Origin: Candidatus Obscuribacterales bacterium
Lineage (GTDB): Bacteria; Cyanobacteriota; Vampirovibrionia; Obscuribacterales; Obscuribacteraceae
Length of the DNA: 64,000 bases
NCBI GenBank assembly: GCA_019752635.1
Contig: JAIELX010000005.1
Coordinates: forward strand, 62,001-126,000
Reading direction: 5' to 3'
Each line of letters begins with the position of its first letter. Positions within the stretch are counted from its first letter, which is position 1. The position numbers were made by a program, and so were the translations under genes. Positions 17,025 through 25,294 of the stretch are shown one piece after another. The notes beneath the pieces were generated by a model, which saw nothing but the letters and a program-made list of their open reading frames with translations, searched no databases and had not been told where the DNA came from.

Positions 17025-20000
17025 TTAGTTGTCATCCGATACCGATACGTTCAAGTTTGAGTTTGGAAGCGGTTCATTTGTGACCGCGCTTACCGGACCG
17101 CCGTTGTAGATGTTGTGACCCTGCTGAATTCCATTGCCCCATTCAGCCTCCTGGTAGTCCCAGAGGTGGCTATCGACACTATCCGTTGCGTTCTGAATCG
17201 TGTTCAATGTCGAGAAGGAAAGCTGTCCCAAGTTGTTTAAGTATCTTCCCCCGAACGCGAGTGATTTGCCCGCCACATTGTTGACCATATCGCCAATGCC
17301 TTCCAGGCTCTCTCCTGCAGCATCGATTGCTGAAGTCATGTTGCTCAGCAACGAGGCTGCCGCTGAGTTGACTGTAGCTGCCACCCCGCTGGTTCCCGTG
17401 GTCCCGACAGCTTCTGCGATCGCCTCAGGAACAACAGCCTCAGTTGTTGCCTCCAGTCCTTCGGTGGCAGTATCCGTGCCTACTTCCAAAGCTACGTCTG
17501 CCGCGACTGTCACTGTCGCTTCGGCAACAGCCACTGCCGGCGTGCCGGCTCCCATCGTAGCTATGGTTAACAGACCCATCCCAAGTTCAAATTCCGCTAT
17601 GGCCATGCCCTTCAGCACCGGATGACTGTTCAGATACTCCGTGGCACCTTCAAGTGGGTTTTCTATGTCCTCGACGTTTTGTTCGCCAGCGAGCACACCG
17701 TTTTGTTTTTCAATATCATAGATGAGCTTTTCCTGTCCCTTGGTTGAGAGCAAAGTAGAGAGATCTGTGGTCATTGCGTCCTTCACCTCTTCAATTACGT
17801 TATGGTGGAAGTCTTGCATGTTTCCGTTCCAGAATTTTCCGGCCTTTGTGAAAGCATCTGCAAATATCTGGTTTTCGATTGTCCCTGCTGTTGTGTTGCT
17901 TTGAAGGTCGTAGATGGCTCTCACGTTCTGTATCAAATCCGAAGTGCTCATGTCTGGCTGACTGGTTTCCATCATGATGGCATCAGCTTTCAAAATCGAA
18001 TCTTCGTGCACGTCGTTGGGCGTTTCATTTTGCGATAGCCATTTCGATTCGAACAGCGGGTCTTGATCGCTTGCGATGTCGGCTGTGAGCGTTTCGTAGG
18101 TCTGTTTTGCTTCCGTCAGTTGCAGCCGTTGTTCTATTGCTCGCGTCAATTCGTTCGTGCCAAGGCTCGGGTTGGCTGCCAGCGCCACTTCTTCGAAGTT
18201 CTGAACCACTTGCTGAATGTTTTTGCCGTCTGCTCCCATCGACACGATCCGATGGTCGAACGCTCCGTACTGGCTTACATCGTTTAAAATTTTGCCTTCG
18301 GCAATCTCTTCCTCCATGGCCGTTCCGATTCCAGTTTGTGCGTCAACTTGATCGGCTATTTGCTGAACTTGAGCTGAATGCAATTGCCGGCTCCCGACCT
18401 CTAGCCCGGCGGCCGCTACAACATCGGCGATAACTGTTTGATTGGAAACGTTGGGATTGAAACTCGCTGATATCTGATTCTCTCTAACCATCTCTTGTGC
18501 AATGCTATCCGTCTGTATAGCTGCCGTAAGCCCGCTGGTTAGGTTTGCTTTATCGAGCATCGCGGATACACCTAGTGTGCCTACGTCTCGAGTCAAGTCG
18601 TTTAGATCGGCTTCTGCAAGTATCTGCGCTTGAGCCGCTTGTGTGAATTGGGAAGCCTGCGCATCAGTTAAGATTCCATCTTTTACTAGTGCTGCGCTTT
18701 CGTTGGCGACAGTGTTATTTAGTGAGGCTATTTGTTCGCCACGCGTAATACCGTCATTGTTCTCTATACTTTGGATAATGCTGGTTTCTTGCGAGTGTGT
18801 TAGTTGTTCGGCGGTGCCAGCCAAACTGGCCGCCTCGTTGGAGATCTGCTCGGTCACTGTGGACAGCTCTTTAGCGGCCGCTCCTCCTAAGAACTGCGAT
18901 ACAGAAGACTCGTCGGTGTTGACCTGCGCTTCGATTTTCTCTTCCTGACGGGCCAATGTTATGCCGTCTGCGTTTTCGATGGAGCTGACCAACGCTGATA
19001 CGTTGTTCTGGGAAATCGTGGCATTTGCCTCAATGTGGCTTACCTCCGCACTGAAAGCTTGCTGGTTGAGTTGAGCCGAGGTGAATTCCTTGGATGATGC
19101 GCTTCCGTACTCCTTGTAATCAGAGTTAATTTGATTTTGCACCTCGGCAAGAATGTGATTGTCTAAGGTCGTGTTTGCTTGGCTCTCGGCGTGAAGGTTC
19201 GACATATCGGCTTCATTGGGACAGCCGTTAAGCCCTGCGTCTTGGAGCTGCGTAGAGTCGGCCATCGCCTGTGATAGCTTAATGTCGAAATTCTGAGCAC
19301 CGGCGGTGGTGAGTTCGTGTCCGTTCTGCTCGAGCACACCTGCTAACTTGCCCGCCTCTGCTTGTATGTATGATTGAAACTGTCCGCCACTGGCCTGGTC
19401 TTGAGCCTCTATATTTGAATAAATTGCTTGAACTTCTCCCAGTACTTCCATGGTGCTGGCTCTTTCTCCATGCATTTGCAGACCGCCAGTAACGTAACCT
19501 TGTCCCCACTGAGCCGCGGATGAAGCGCCGGCTTGCGTCAAGCTCTCGCCGAGTATGTCGGAACCTTCGGCCTTCCAATCTTGGGCGGCCGTCTGACCGA
19601 TGCCTTGCAGTATGCCCCCGTTGGCGTAGCCCATGTTGCTGTACGATTCGATGGTGCGCGAATTGGTGTCGGCCTCCCAATTCTGAACGAACTTCTCGAC
19701 ACCGGCATCGTTCAAGACCGAGTTGTGTGCCTCCAGGTAGTCCTTCAGAGCGCTAGCGGCTTCATTGGCATGCGCCGCGGCCGTGCCCTCAAAATTTTCC
19801 TGATTGTATCCATCTTCCGAAACCGTTGCGTTGTAGTCGTTTTTAATTTCGGTGGTGACCCAGCTCACCTGATTGTCTATCTCGGTGTGGCTGCCTGCCT
19901 CAAGGTGCGAGTGAAGTCCAGCGGTCAGGGGATTCTGATTCTGTTTCGTCGTGGTGGTCCCACCTATGGCTGCGGCCAATCCCTCTTCCGACTCTTCAAC

Positions 20001-20072
20001 ATTCTCGTCAAGGTCGCAATATAGGATGCCTATCCCTGGTTCTTGCTCCGATGACTTTTTCTTATCCGGCAT
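17025..20072 (-). CDS. Large Ala/Gln/Glu/Ser-rich protein of unknown function with internal repeats
   Basis: The ATG at 20072 follows GGGGAG and gives 1015 residues; a GTG eight codons upstream is possible. No signal peptide is seen at the highly charged N-terminus (MPDKKKSSEQEP). Most of the protein is predicted-looking helical, acidic and Cys-poor, with short repeated motifs: SIENADGITLARQEEKI and SIENNDGITRGEQIASL lie 71 residues apart, and DIEKQNGVLAGEQN recurs later. Around residues 850-950 there is a hydrophobic, Gly/Ala-rich stretch (LGMGLLTIATMGAG) that could enter a membrane. I recognise no family. It could be a secreted effector, surface filament or scaffold. No obvious operon partners; the AI-2E transporter gene upstream on the same strand is 308 nt away. 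Confidence 0.8.
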   Translation of the reverse strand: MPDKKKSSEQEPGIGILYCDLDENVEESEEGLAAAIGGTTTTKQNQNPLTAGLHSHLEAGSHTEIDNQVSWVTTEIKNDYNATVSEDGYNQENFEGTAAAHANEAASALKDYLEAHNSVLNDAGVEKFVQNWEADTNSRTIESYSNMGYANGGILQGIGQTAAQDWKAEGSDILGESLTQAGASSAAQWGQGYVTGGLQMHGERASTMEVLGEVQAIYSNIEAQDQASGGQFQSYIQAEAGKLAGVLEQNGHELTTAGAQNFDIKLSQAMADSTQLQDAGLNGCPNEADMSNLHAESQANTTLDNHILAEVQNQINSDYKEYGSASSKEFTSAQLNQQAFSAEVSHIEANATISQNNVSALVSSIENADGITLARQEEKIEAQVNTDESSVSQFLGGAAAKELSTVTEQISNEAASLAGTAEQLTHSQETSIIQSIENNDGITRGEQIASLNNTVANESAALVKDGILTDAQASQFTQAAQAQILAEADLNDLTRDVGTLGVSAMLDKANLTSGLTAAIQTDSIAQEMVRENQISASFNPNVSNQTVIADVVAAAGLEVGSRQLHSAQVQQIADQVDAQTGIGTAMEEEIAEGKILNDVSQYGAFDHRIVSMGADGKNIQQVVQNFEEVALAANPSLGTNELTRAIEQRLQLTEAKQTYETLTADIASDQDPLFESKWLSQNETPNDVHEDSILKADAIMMETSQPDMSTSDLIQNVRAIYDLQSNTTAGTIENQIFADAFTKAGKFWNGNMQDFHHNVIEEVKDAMTTDLSTLLSTKGQEKLIYDIEKQNGVLAGEQNVEDIENPLEGATEYLNSHPVLKGMAIAEFELGMGLLTIATMGAGTPAVAVAEATVTVAADVALEVGTDTATEGLEATTEAVVPEAIAEAVGTTGTSGVAATVNSAAASLLSNMTSAIDAAGESLEGIGDMVNNVAGKSLAFGGRYLNNLGQLSFSTLNTIQNATDSVDSHLWDYQEAEWGNGIQQGHNIYNGGPVSAVTNEPLPNSNLNVSVSDDN

Positions 20073-20379
20073 AACACTCGATCTCCCCACGAACACCTAA
20101 GGTTTTACATACCCGTAGCGCGACACTTTATTCAGTATCTCGCTGCCTCGTGGGGGATTCGTGAGTGCGCGAGTCTGTCGTCTGAGGTGGTTCTCGAGCC
20201 TTCATAATTGATAGAAAACGTCGTCTTGTACCATTGCTACAATGACACTTTGACAAGAACCTTGCCACTACTATCTCAACTAGTCTGCGATGGTGTAGTT
20301 GTCTTTACTGGTCCGTGCTTCCCAAGGCTTATCTTTGAGCCATGCGTCAAGGTGTTCTCTCGATTTCATCCCAAAAACG
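20073..20379. other. Intergenic region upstream of the large unknown gene
   Basis: About 300 nt with no convincing frame. The leader of the 17025-20072 gene and probably its minus-strand promoter lie here, but no clear hexamer pair is visible. A TTGACA at 20252-20257 points away from that gene and has no good partner. Confidence 0.5.
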
Positions 20380-21543
20380 TCAGGATAGCTCGGCGTCTTC
20401 ATCGTGAGGGGGGGCTACGGAATCACCGGCGCGCTGTTCGGAGCTAGTTTGCGTGCGCGGCTCTTGCGGTGGCTTCGGATGAGGCGGCGAGACCGGTTTC
20501 ATCGTTTCAGAGAAGGATTTCTTCTTCTGCGCTTTGAGCTCTGCTTCTTCTTCGCCAGGTAGGCGCCCCGTGAAATAGTAGTCGATGACAATGTTGATGC
20601 ACGCAGCAACTGGAATTGCTATGAGCATTCCCAGTCCACCGGCAAGCGTTTCGCCGCACAACACGGCAAAGATGACCGCCAATGGATGAAGCTCAACGGC
20701 ATGTCCGATCACTTTTGGAACGACTACATAGTCTTCGATCCAGCGGGCCAACGTGTAACAGGGAACGATCCAAAATCCGTGTACGCCCAGCTGTGATACC
20801 GAGACAAGCGTAGCAATTGTTGTCGCCAGTATTGGTCCCAACACGGGAATCACTTCTAGAAATCCGCTGAGAAGAGCGAGCGGCAATGCATATTTCACAT
20901 TGAACCCAAAATGCAAAATCACCCAAGCAACCGTCGACATGATCACTATGAGCATTATCTGCCCTTGCACGTATTTACTGAGGATCGAGTTCATCTTCGA
21001 CGTCAGTTCTACTACAGAGGCGCGCCGATCCGCGGGGACGTAATGAAGGAAAAACTGCCCCACTACTGGTGCGTCAAGGGTAAAGTAAATTGATGAAACA
21101 ACTGTTACCAGCACGAACAATGCGGTGTGCGAGAGCGCACCGCCAAGGTGCATGATTTCTTCCGGTTTTCCGATCGCGTCGTTCACTGTGTGTATGATGT
21201 GGGCGGTCAATGCTTCCACATCGCCTTGCCAGTGAAATGAGGACGAGAATTGCGTAATGACGCCTTTCACTAACTCCTTCTGCGCGTCTGGACTGGCCAG
21301 GTCTTTCAACTCATGCGCGACACGTGGACCGAGGAACCAGATCGCAGCAACTAGTGCTGCCGCCATAGTCATATAAACTATGAGCGTGCACCAGCCACGC
21401 TTCAGCCCTGTTGACTGGGAAAGAGAACCGACGATCGGCAGCACCAGATACGCGATGATACCACCGACGATGATTGGTGGAAACACGTGCCGAACCTGGT
21501 AAATGAACCAGAACAGCAGGAACATGGCCAACCATTTGATCAT
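20380..21543 (-). CDS. AI-2E family transporter (PerM/TqsA/UPF0118-like)
   Basis: The ATG at 21543 is chosen because the longer TTG frame would start inside a terminator hairpin. The 387-residue protein has the family layout: two close N-terminal membrane helices (MIKWLAMFLLFWFIYQV, PIIVGGIIAYLVLPIVG), a third one, an extracytoplasmic helical insertion, and about five C-terminal helices with the signature SGFLEVIPVLGPILATTIA. Members export small molecules or ions, and some act on autoinducer-2. The C-terminal 55 residues are a charged Lys/Pro/Glu cytoplasmic tail. It lies downstream of the 3-hydroxyacyl-CoA dehydrogenase gene, separated by that gene's terminator. Confidence 0.9.
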   Translation of the reverse strand: MIKWLAMFLLFWFIYQVRHVFPPIIVGGIIAYLVLPIVGSLSQSTGLKRGWCTLIVYMTMAAALVAAIWFLGPRVAHELKDLASPDAQKELVKGVITQFSSSFHWQGDVEALTAHIIHTVNDAIGKPEEIMHLGGALSHTALFVLVTVVSSIYFTLDAPVVGQFFLHYVPADRRASVVELTSKMNSILSKYVQGQIMLIVIMSTVAWVILHFGFNVKYALPLALLSGFLEVIPVLGPILATTIATLVSVSQLGVHGFWIVPCYTLARWIEDYVVVPKVIGHAVELHPLAVIFAVLCGETLAGGLGMLIAIPVAACINIVIDYYFTGRLPGEEEAELKAQKKKSFSETMKPVSPPHPKPPQEPRTQTSSEQRAGDSVAPPHDEDAELS

Positions 21544-21570
21544 AAGTTTTCGCTCGTTCCTTTCTCTGCT

Positions 21571-21604
21571 AAACAAACGGGGTGGCTCGTTCTCAAGCCA
21601 CCCC
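21571..21604 (-). terminator. Rho-independent terminator of the 3-hydroxyacyl-CoA dehydrogenase gene
   Basis: Read on the minus strand, GGGGTGGCT and AGCCACCCC form a perfect 9-bp GC-rich stem with an 8-nt loop, followed by GTTTGTTT. It lies 14 nt after the dehydrogenase stop and overlaps the extended 5' end of the AI-2E transporter frame. Confidence 0.85.
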
Positions 21605-21617
21605 GCGCTTTCGGTAT

Positions 21618-22862
21618 CTAGCGAGCCGCTACAGGCTCATTGGTGAGAGCCTTAAAATCGTGGATTCCTCCACGAACCAGCTTGCGAAGTATCCAGGCCG
21701 GACGGAATCGTTCGCCGTGGATTGCTTGTTGTGCTTCCAACTCGTTCAAGCACCAGTCGAGCCCCTTCTCTTCCGCCAGAGACACCAGTCCTCGCGAGAG
21801 TCCGCAGCCCCATTGCATGGCTATGTCTACATCATTAGCTTCGGCCACTTGCTCTTGAATCGCATAAAGCGCTTCGTTGAACATCGGCAGAATCAATCGA
21901 TAGGCATCGAAAGGTTTTACATTTTTCGGCGGTGCAAAATCTTTGCGCGCTTGTTCGAGCAGCGCGGGCAGTTCCGGGTTGAGCTCTTGCTTTGCACCCT
22001 TTGCCGGAATGGTACCCTTCTGATGAACGAAGAATCCTTTCTCCGACTTTTGACCGAAGAACTTTTTCTCGATCATCAATTTCAATACCGGTGATGGATG
22101 GAAGCGTGCGCCGTACTCGCCATAAAGGTACTCGGTTACATGAGCGCACACATCAATTCCTGTCATATCGAACAACGTGAGCGGTCCCATCGGCAGACCA
22201 AATTCGACTGCTGCGCGATCGATTTCTTCCGGTGTGGCGTTGCCCTCAGCGAGCACATAGAGCGCCTCGTTCAGGTACGGAAAGAGAAGGCGATTAACCA
22301 GGAAGCCAGGGCACTCTTCTACGCGAACCGGCACTTTGTGCAAATCGCGACAAAGTTGTAGCGCGGTGTCGGTGGTCTGTCTGGAAGTCTTCACGCCCGG
22401 AATTACTTCTACCAGCTTCATGAATTGAGCTGGATTGAAGAAGTGCATTCCGAGAACTTTTTCAGGACGCTTCGTGCAAGCGGCAATCTCCGAAATTGAA
22501 AGCGCCGATGTATTGCTGGCAAGAATCGCATGCGGAGGGCAAAGGCGATCTAGTTCCTGAAACACTTGTCGCTTGATTTGCATGGTTTCAAGAGCAGCTT
22601 CAATAACTAAGTCTACGTCTTCGAAACCGTTGTACTCCGTTGTTCCCTTGACATTGGCGAATAGATAATCAGCTTCAGTCTGAGTCAGAGTGCCTTTTTT
22701 AACGCGTGAATCATACATGCGCTTAATGTTGGCGATTCCTCTGTCGACGAACTCCTGATTGATATCCTTAAGCAGAACTTCTATGCCGGACGCGCTCAGT
22801 ACCTGGGCGATTCCTGCTCCCATGGTCCCAGCGCCTACGACCGCTGCCTTCTGAACCTTCAT
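21618..22862 (-). CDS. 3-hydroxyacyl-CoA dehydrogenase (HbdA/PaaH type)
   Basis: The enzyme oxidises (S)-3-hydroxyacyl-CoA with NAD, in fatty-acid oxidation or butyrate-type fermentation. The 414-residue protein has the NAD-binding motif VGAGTMGAGIAQVLSASGIE at residues 8-27, the catalytic His in LGMHFFNPAQFMKLVEVI, and a C-terminal 3HCDH domain (PGFLVNRLLFPYLNEAL). A second 3HCDH domain follows (LILPMFNEALYAIQE), making it longer than the 280-residue single-domain form and resembling half of FadB. No thiolase or enoyl-CoA hydratase gene is adjacent. It diverges from an amino-acid permease across a spacer that contains the palindrome TATGCTAGCATA, and it ends at its own terminator. Confidence 0.93.
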   Translation of the reverse strand: MKVQKAAVVGAGTMGAGIAQVLSASGIEVLLKDINQEFVDRGIANIKRMYDSRVKKGTLTQTEADYLFANVKGTTEYNGFEDVDLVIEAALETMQIKRQVFQELDRLCPPHAILASNTSALSISEIAACTKRPEKVLGMHFFNPAQFMKLVEVIPGVKTSRQTTDTALQLCRDLHKVPVRVEECPGFLVNRLLFPYLNEALYVLAEGNATPEEIDRAAVEFGLPMGPLTLFDMTGIDVCAHVTEYLYGEYGARFHPSPVLKLMIEKKFFGQKSEKGFFVHQKGTIPAKGAKQELNPELPALLEQARKDFAPPKNVKPFDAYRLILPMFNEALYAIQEQVAEANDVDIAMQWGCGLSRGLVSLAEEKGLDWCLNELEAQQAIHGERFRPAWILRKLVRGGIHDFKALTNEPVAAR

Positions 22863-22899
22863 GACTACACCTCTGAAAGTCGTTAATAAAATGAGCCGT

Positions 22900-22911
22900 T
22901 ATGCTAGCATA
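22900..22911. promoter_or_regulatory. 12-bp palindrome TATGCTAGCATA in a divergent promoter region
   Basis: The perfect palindrome lies 38 nt upstream of the dehydrogenase start and about 40 nt upstream of the permease start. The same 12-mer occurs at 51161-51172, also between divergent genes. It could be an operator or a shared symmetric -10 (TATGCT on both strands). Confidence 0.35.
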
Positions 22912-22949
22912 GCCAGGTTCGGAAGATAGTTGTAGCAAGTTAAAGGACC

Positions 22950-24350
22950 ATGTCGGAGTTTATGACAACACTACTGAGGCGTGCTCCTGCCGCGGAGATG
23001 ACGGCAGACGATGAATCGCATAAGCACTTGGGCTGGTTGATGCTTACTGCGCTTGGAATCGGCGCAACGATCGGTGCGGGAATCTTCGTCATGCCCGGTC
23101 GAATTGCAGAGAAGGCCGGACCTGCCGGCATGCTCTCATTTGCAATCACCGGCGCCGTCTTTCTCTTTGTTGGTATTTGCTACGAGCGCTTTTCGCGAGT
23201 CGTGCCCAAAGGTGTTTCTGCATACAGTTACGTATATCACTCAATCGGCGAAGTATTTGCGTGGGTCGTAGCATTCGGATTGTTTCTGGAATATAGCTTC
23301 GGTGCTTCCGCTGTTGCAATTGCATGGTGCGAATATTTGAAGCGAGTTTTTCCCGTTCTCAAATCTATGCCTGAGTTCTGGCGTGGTTCTACATTGGTTG
23401 GTTCCGAGTTCCATTTCGGAATCAACATTGTTGCGCTCACTGCAGTTGTTGTTGTCACTACCATTTTGATTTTCGGTGGCGTGCAAAAATCGGCGAAACT
23501 GAACTTTGTACTGGTCTGTCTAAAGTGCGCTCTGCTGCTAATCTTCATGGCTGCCGGTTGCACCCACATCAATCCGGCGAACTGGCAACCCTTTATGCCC
23601 AGGGGCATTGAAGGCGTTATGCAGGGGGCGGCAATTGCCGTATTTCCCTACGTCGGATTCGATGCTCTTTATACCTTTGCTCGTGAATCAAAGAGTTTGA
23701 AGGACACCAGAGTCGCCACTTACTCTTGCATCGGACTGGTGGCAATCCTCTATATCGTCGTAATGGCTATCGCGACCGGGATGCAACCGGTCTTTCCCAA
23801 TGGACCTGATGCTCCCGTAAACGCGTTGTTCAAAGGCACGGAAGCCGCGGCCCCTCTGGCTAATCTCATCAGCGCGGCCGGAGACGAGTGGGTCGCATCA
23901 CTAATTGCCGCCGGAGCGGTGATTGGAATCTTCAACGTGTTGCTGGTGCTCTCCATGGGCGGGCCGAGAATCTTCAGAAACATGTCGGAAGATGGATTAC
24001 TTCCACCAATTTTTGCCAAAGTGAAAAATGGCAGTCCGACTGTCGGACTGTTGGTGAATGGTGTGATTGTTGGATTGGTTGCCGGTTTTGTACCGTTTGA
24101 GCAAGTCTCTGACATTATGGTGTTAGGTACACTAGTTGCTTTTGTGTTTGTATGCATCGGTGCCATGAGGCTGAAGCTGGTACATCCCCTCATCGCGTTG
24201 GCGGGCGCCAGTGGCTGTGCCACGCTGTCAGTCTTTCTCGATCCGATTGTCTGGCACGTTTATGCCATTTCCTGTCCCCTCGGCCTGTTGTTCTATTTCA
24301 CCTACGGTCGCAAGCACAGCAAACTAAATAATGTCGCCGACGCTAACTGA
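22950..24350 (+). CDS. APC superfamily amino acid permease (cationic amino acid transporter type)
   Basis: The 466-residue protein has about 12 membrane helices. The first helix carries the APC signature IGATIGAGIFVMPGRIAEKA, where the unwound GAGIF segment binds the amino acid backbone. The run YSYVYHSIGEVFAWVVAFGL and the segment AAIAVFPYVGFDALYTFARE fit the eukaryotic CAT/YfnA branch. It should import amino acids across the inner membrane by proton or sodium coupling; the substrate cannot be read from sequence. It is transcribed away from the dehydrogenase gene. Confidence 0.88.
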   Translation: MSEFMTTLLRRAPAAEMTADDESHKHLGWLMLTALGIGATIGAGIFVMPGRIAEKAGPAGMLSFAITGAVFLFVGICYERFSRVVPKGVSAYSYVYHSIGEVFAWVVAFGLFLEYSFGASAVAIAWCEYLKRVFPVLKSMPEFWRGSTLVGSEFHFGINIVALTAVVVVTTILIFGGVQKSAKLNFVLVCLKCALLLIFMAAGCTHINPANWQPFMPRGIEGVMQGAAIAVFPYVGFDALYTFARESKSLKDTRVATYSCIGLVAILYIVVMAIATGMQPVFPNGPDAPVNALFKGTEAAAPLANLISAAGDEWVASLIAAGAVIGIFNVLLVLSMGGPRIFRNMSEDGLLPPIFAKVKNGSPTVGLLVNGVIVGLVAGFVPFEQVSDIMVLGTLVAFVFVCIGAMRLKLVHPLIALAGASGCATLSVFLDPIVWHVYAISCPLGLLFYFTYGRKHSKLNNVADAN

Positions 24351-24380
24351 GATTAGACCTTGGCGTTCTGATCAGTTTGA

Positions 24381-24845
24381 TTAGCCCGATTCGTCCCATG
24401 TAAATGAATGGATGTCGGTTGGCTTTGTGGAGCCCTGCAGCAATTTGAGATTCGGGCGAGATGGATGGTAAACCCATCGAAGCAAGATCTTTCGCAGGTC
24501 TTCCGGGGCAAATGGCTTACTAAGGTAGTCGTTCATCCCTGCTTGGATGCAGCTGCTCTTATCTTCGGTCTCAGAACTTGCAGTCAAAGCGATGATGGGT
24601 ATAGCGCTCTGCTGACCACGATTCTGCTCCTCCGCACGTATTTTGCGAGCACATTCCAGACCGTCTACACCGGGGAGGCTGAGATCCATCAAGACTGCCG
24701 CGTACTTTGCTATACCGACGGCAGACAAGGCTTCTTCCGCGGAACTGACTATGTGCACGTCATATTCAAACAATTCGCATAGACGTTTGATGACGTACTG
24801 ATGCGTTGGATTGTCTTCCACGGCGAGTATGGTTGCAATAGTCAT
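24381..24845 (-). CDS. Single-domain response regulator (CheY-like receiver)
   Basis: The 154-residue protein is a receiver domain without an output domain. The acidic pocket is in LAVEDNPTHQYV, the phosphorylated Asp in VLMDLSLPGVDGLECA, the Thr/Ser switch in IIALTASSE and the conserved Lys in YLSKPFAPEDL. A 30-residue tail follows with no recognisable fold. It probably relays a signal from a histidine kinase (or a hybrid kinase) elsewhere by protein contact. The sequence style (AARKIRAEEQ) resembles receivers attached to hybrid kinases. It converges on the permease gene and is transcribed away from the TadG-like module 1. Confidence 0.92.
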   Translation of the reverse strand: MTIATILAVEDNPTHQYVIKRLCELFEYDVHIVSSAEEALSAVGIAKYAAVLMDLSLPGVDGLECARKIRAEEQNRGQQSAIPIIALTASSETEDKSSCIQAGMNDYLSKPFAPEDLRKILLRWVYHPSRPNLKLLQGSTKPTDIHSFTWDESG

Positions 24846-25294
24846 CTCAAAGAGGTCCTGTACATTGGGCGCCGAAACGTATATAGGAAGGTGGATTTCA
24901 AGAATGATTCACACTCCGGCCTCCACGAGGTCGACGAAGCCACCCCGACATTTGTGCCTAAAGTTGCCCTCACGCTAAATGTTAACCCGGTTTAATCCAG
25001 GGCGTAAGGAAAGGTCCCGGCTATATTGGCCACTACCAGGCGGTACTGTTGAAAACATGGCTTGTGGAGTGAATACGATGAATCCTGCAACAAGCCGAGG
25101 ACGCAGGCTATGCAGAAATTTGTGACTTTTATATGCCAGTTCAAAGTCCGCTAGATAAAAATGTTGACATCGAGGAACTTAATAAATTATACTATATTAA
25201 CGCCATTTAATAATGCCGGTTAATGTTTGCGGTTATATGGGCCCGGGATACCGTGCGTTTGTGACTATTTTTTCTTGTCCAGTTAGGAGGCAGA
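24846..25294. other. Long intergenic region ahead of TadG-like module 1
   Basis: About 450 nt without a convincing gene. The right end carries the strong promoter at 25164-25193 and an AT-rich leader; the left end should hold the response-regulator promoter on the minus strand. The middle (24990-25150) is GC-richer and shows no repeats or recognised riboswitch. Confidence 0.6.
25164..25193 (+). promoter_or_regulatory. Sigma-70-type promoter of TadG-like module 1
   Basis: A perfect TTGACA (25164-25169) and TATACT (25188-25193) are separated by 18 nt. The predicted leader to the ATG at 25295 is about 95 nt and ends with a strong AGGAGG site. Confidence 0.7.

Noticed and set aside
20252..20273. 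TTGACA and TATCTC pair as a plus-strand promoter
   Set aside because: No plus-strand gene follows; the region lies ahead of a minus-strand gene end.
20208..20447. Plus-strand open frame of 79 residues near the AI-2E transporter end
   Set aside because: It overlaps the transporter C-terminus, has unusual composition and no ribosome site.
24990..25160. Possible cyclic-di-GMP riboswitch in the leader of TadG-like module 1
   Set aside because: The GGACGCAGGC stretch only loosely resembles the conserved core and the flanking stems do not form; it also lies upstream of the predicted promoter.
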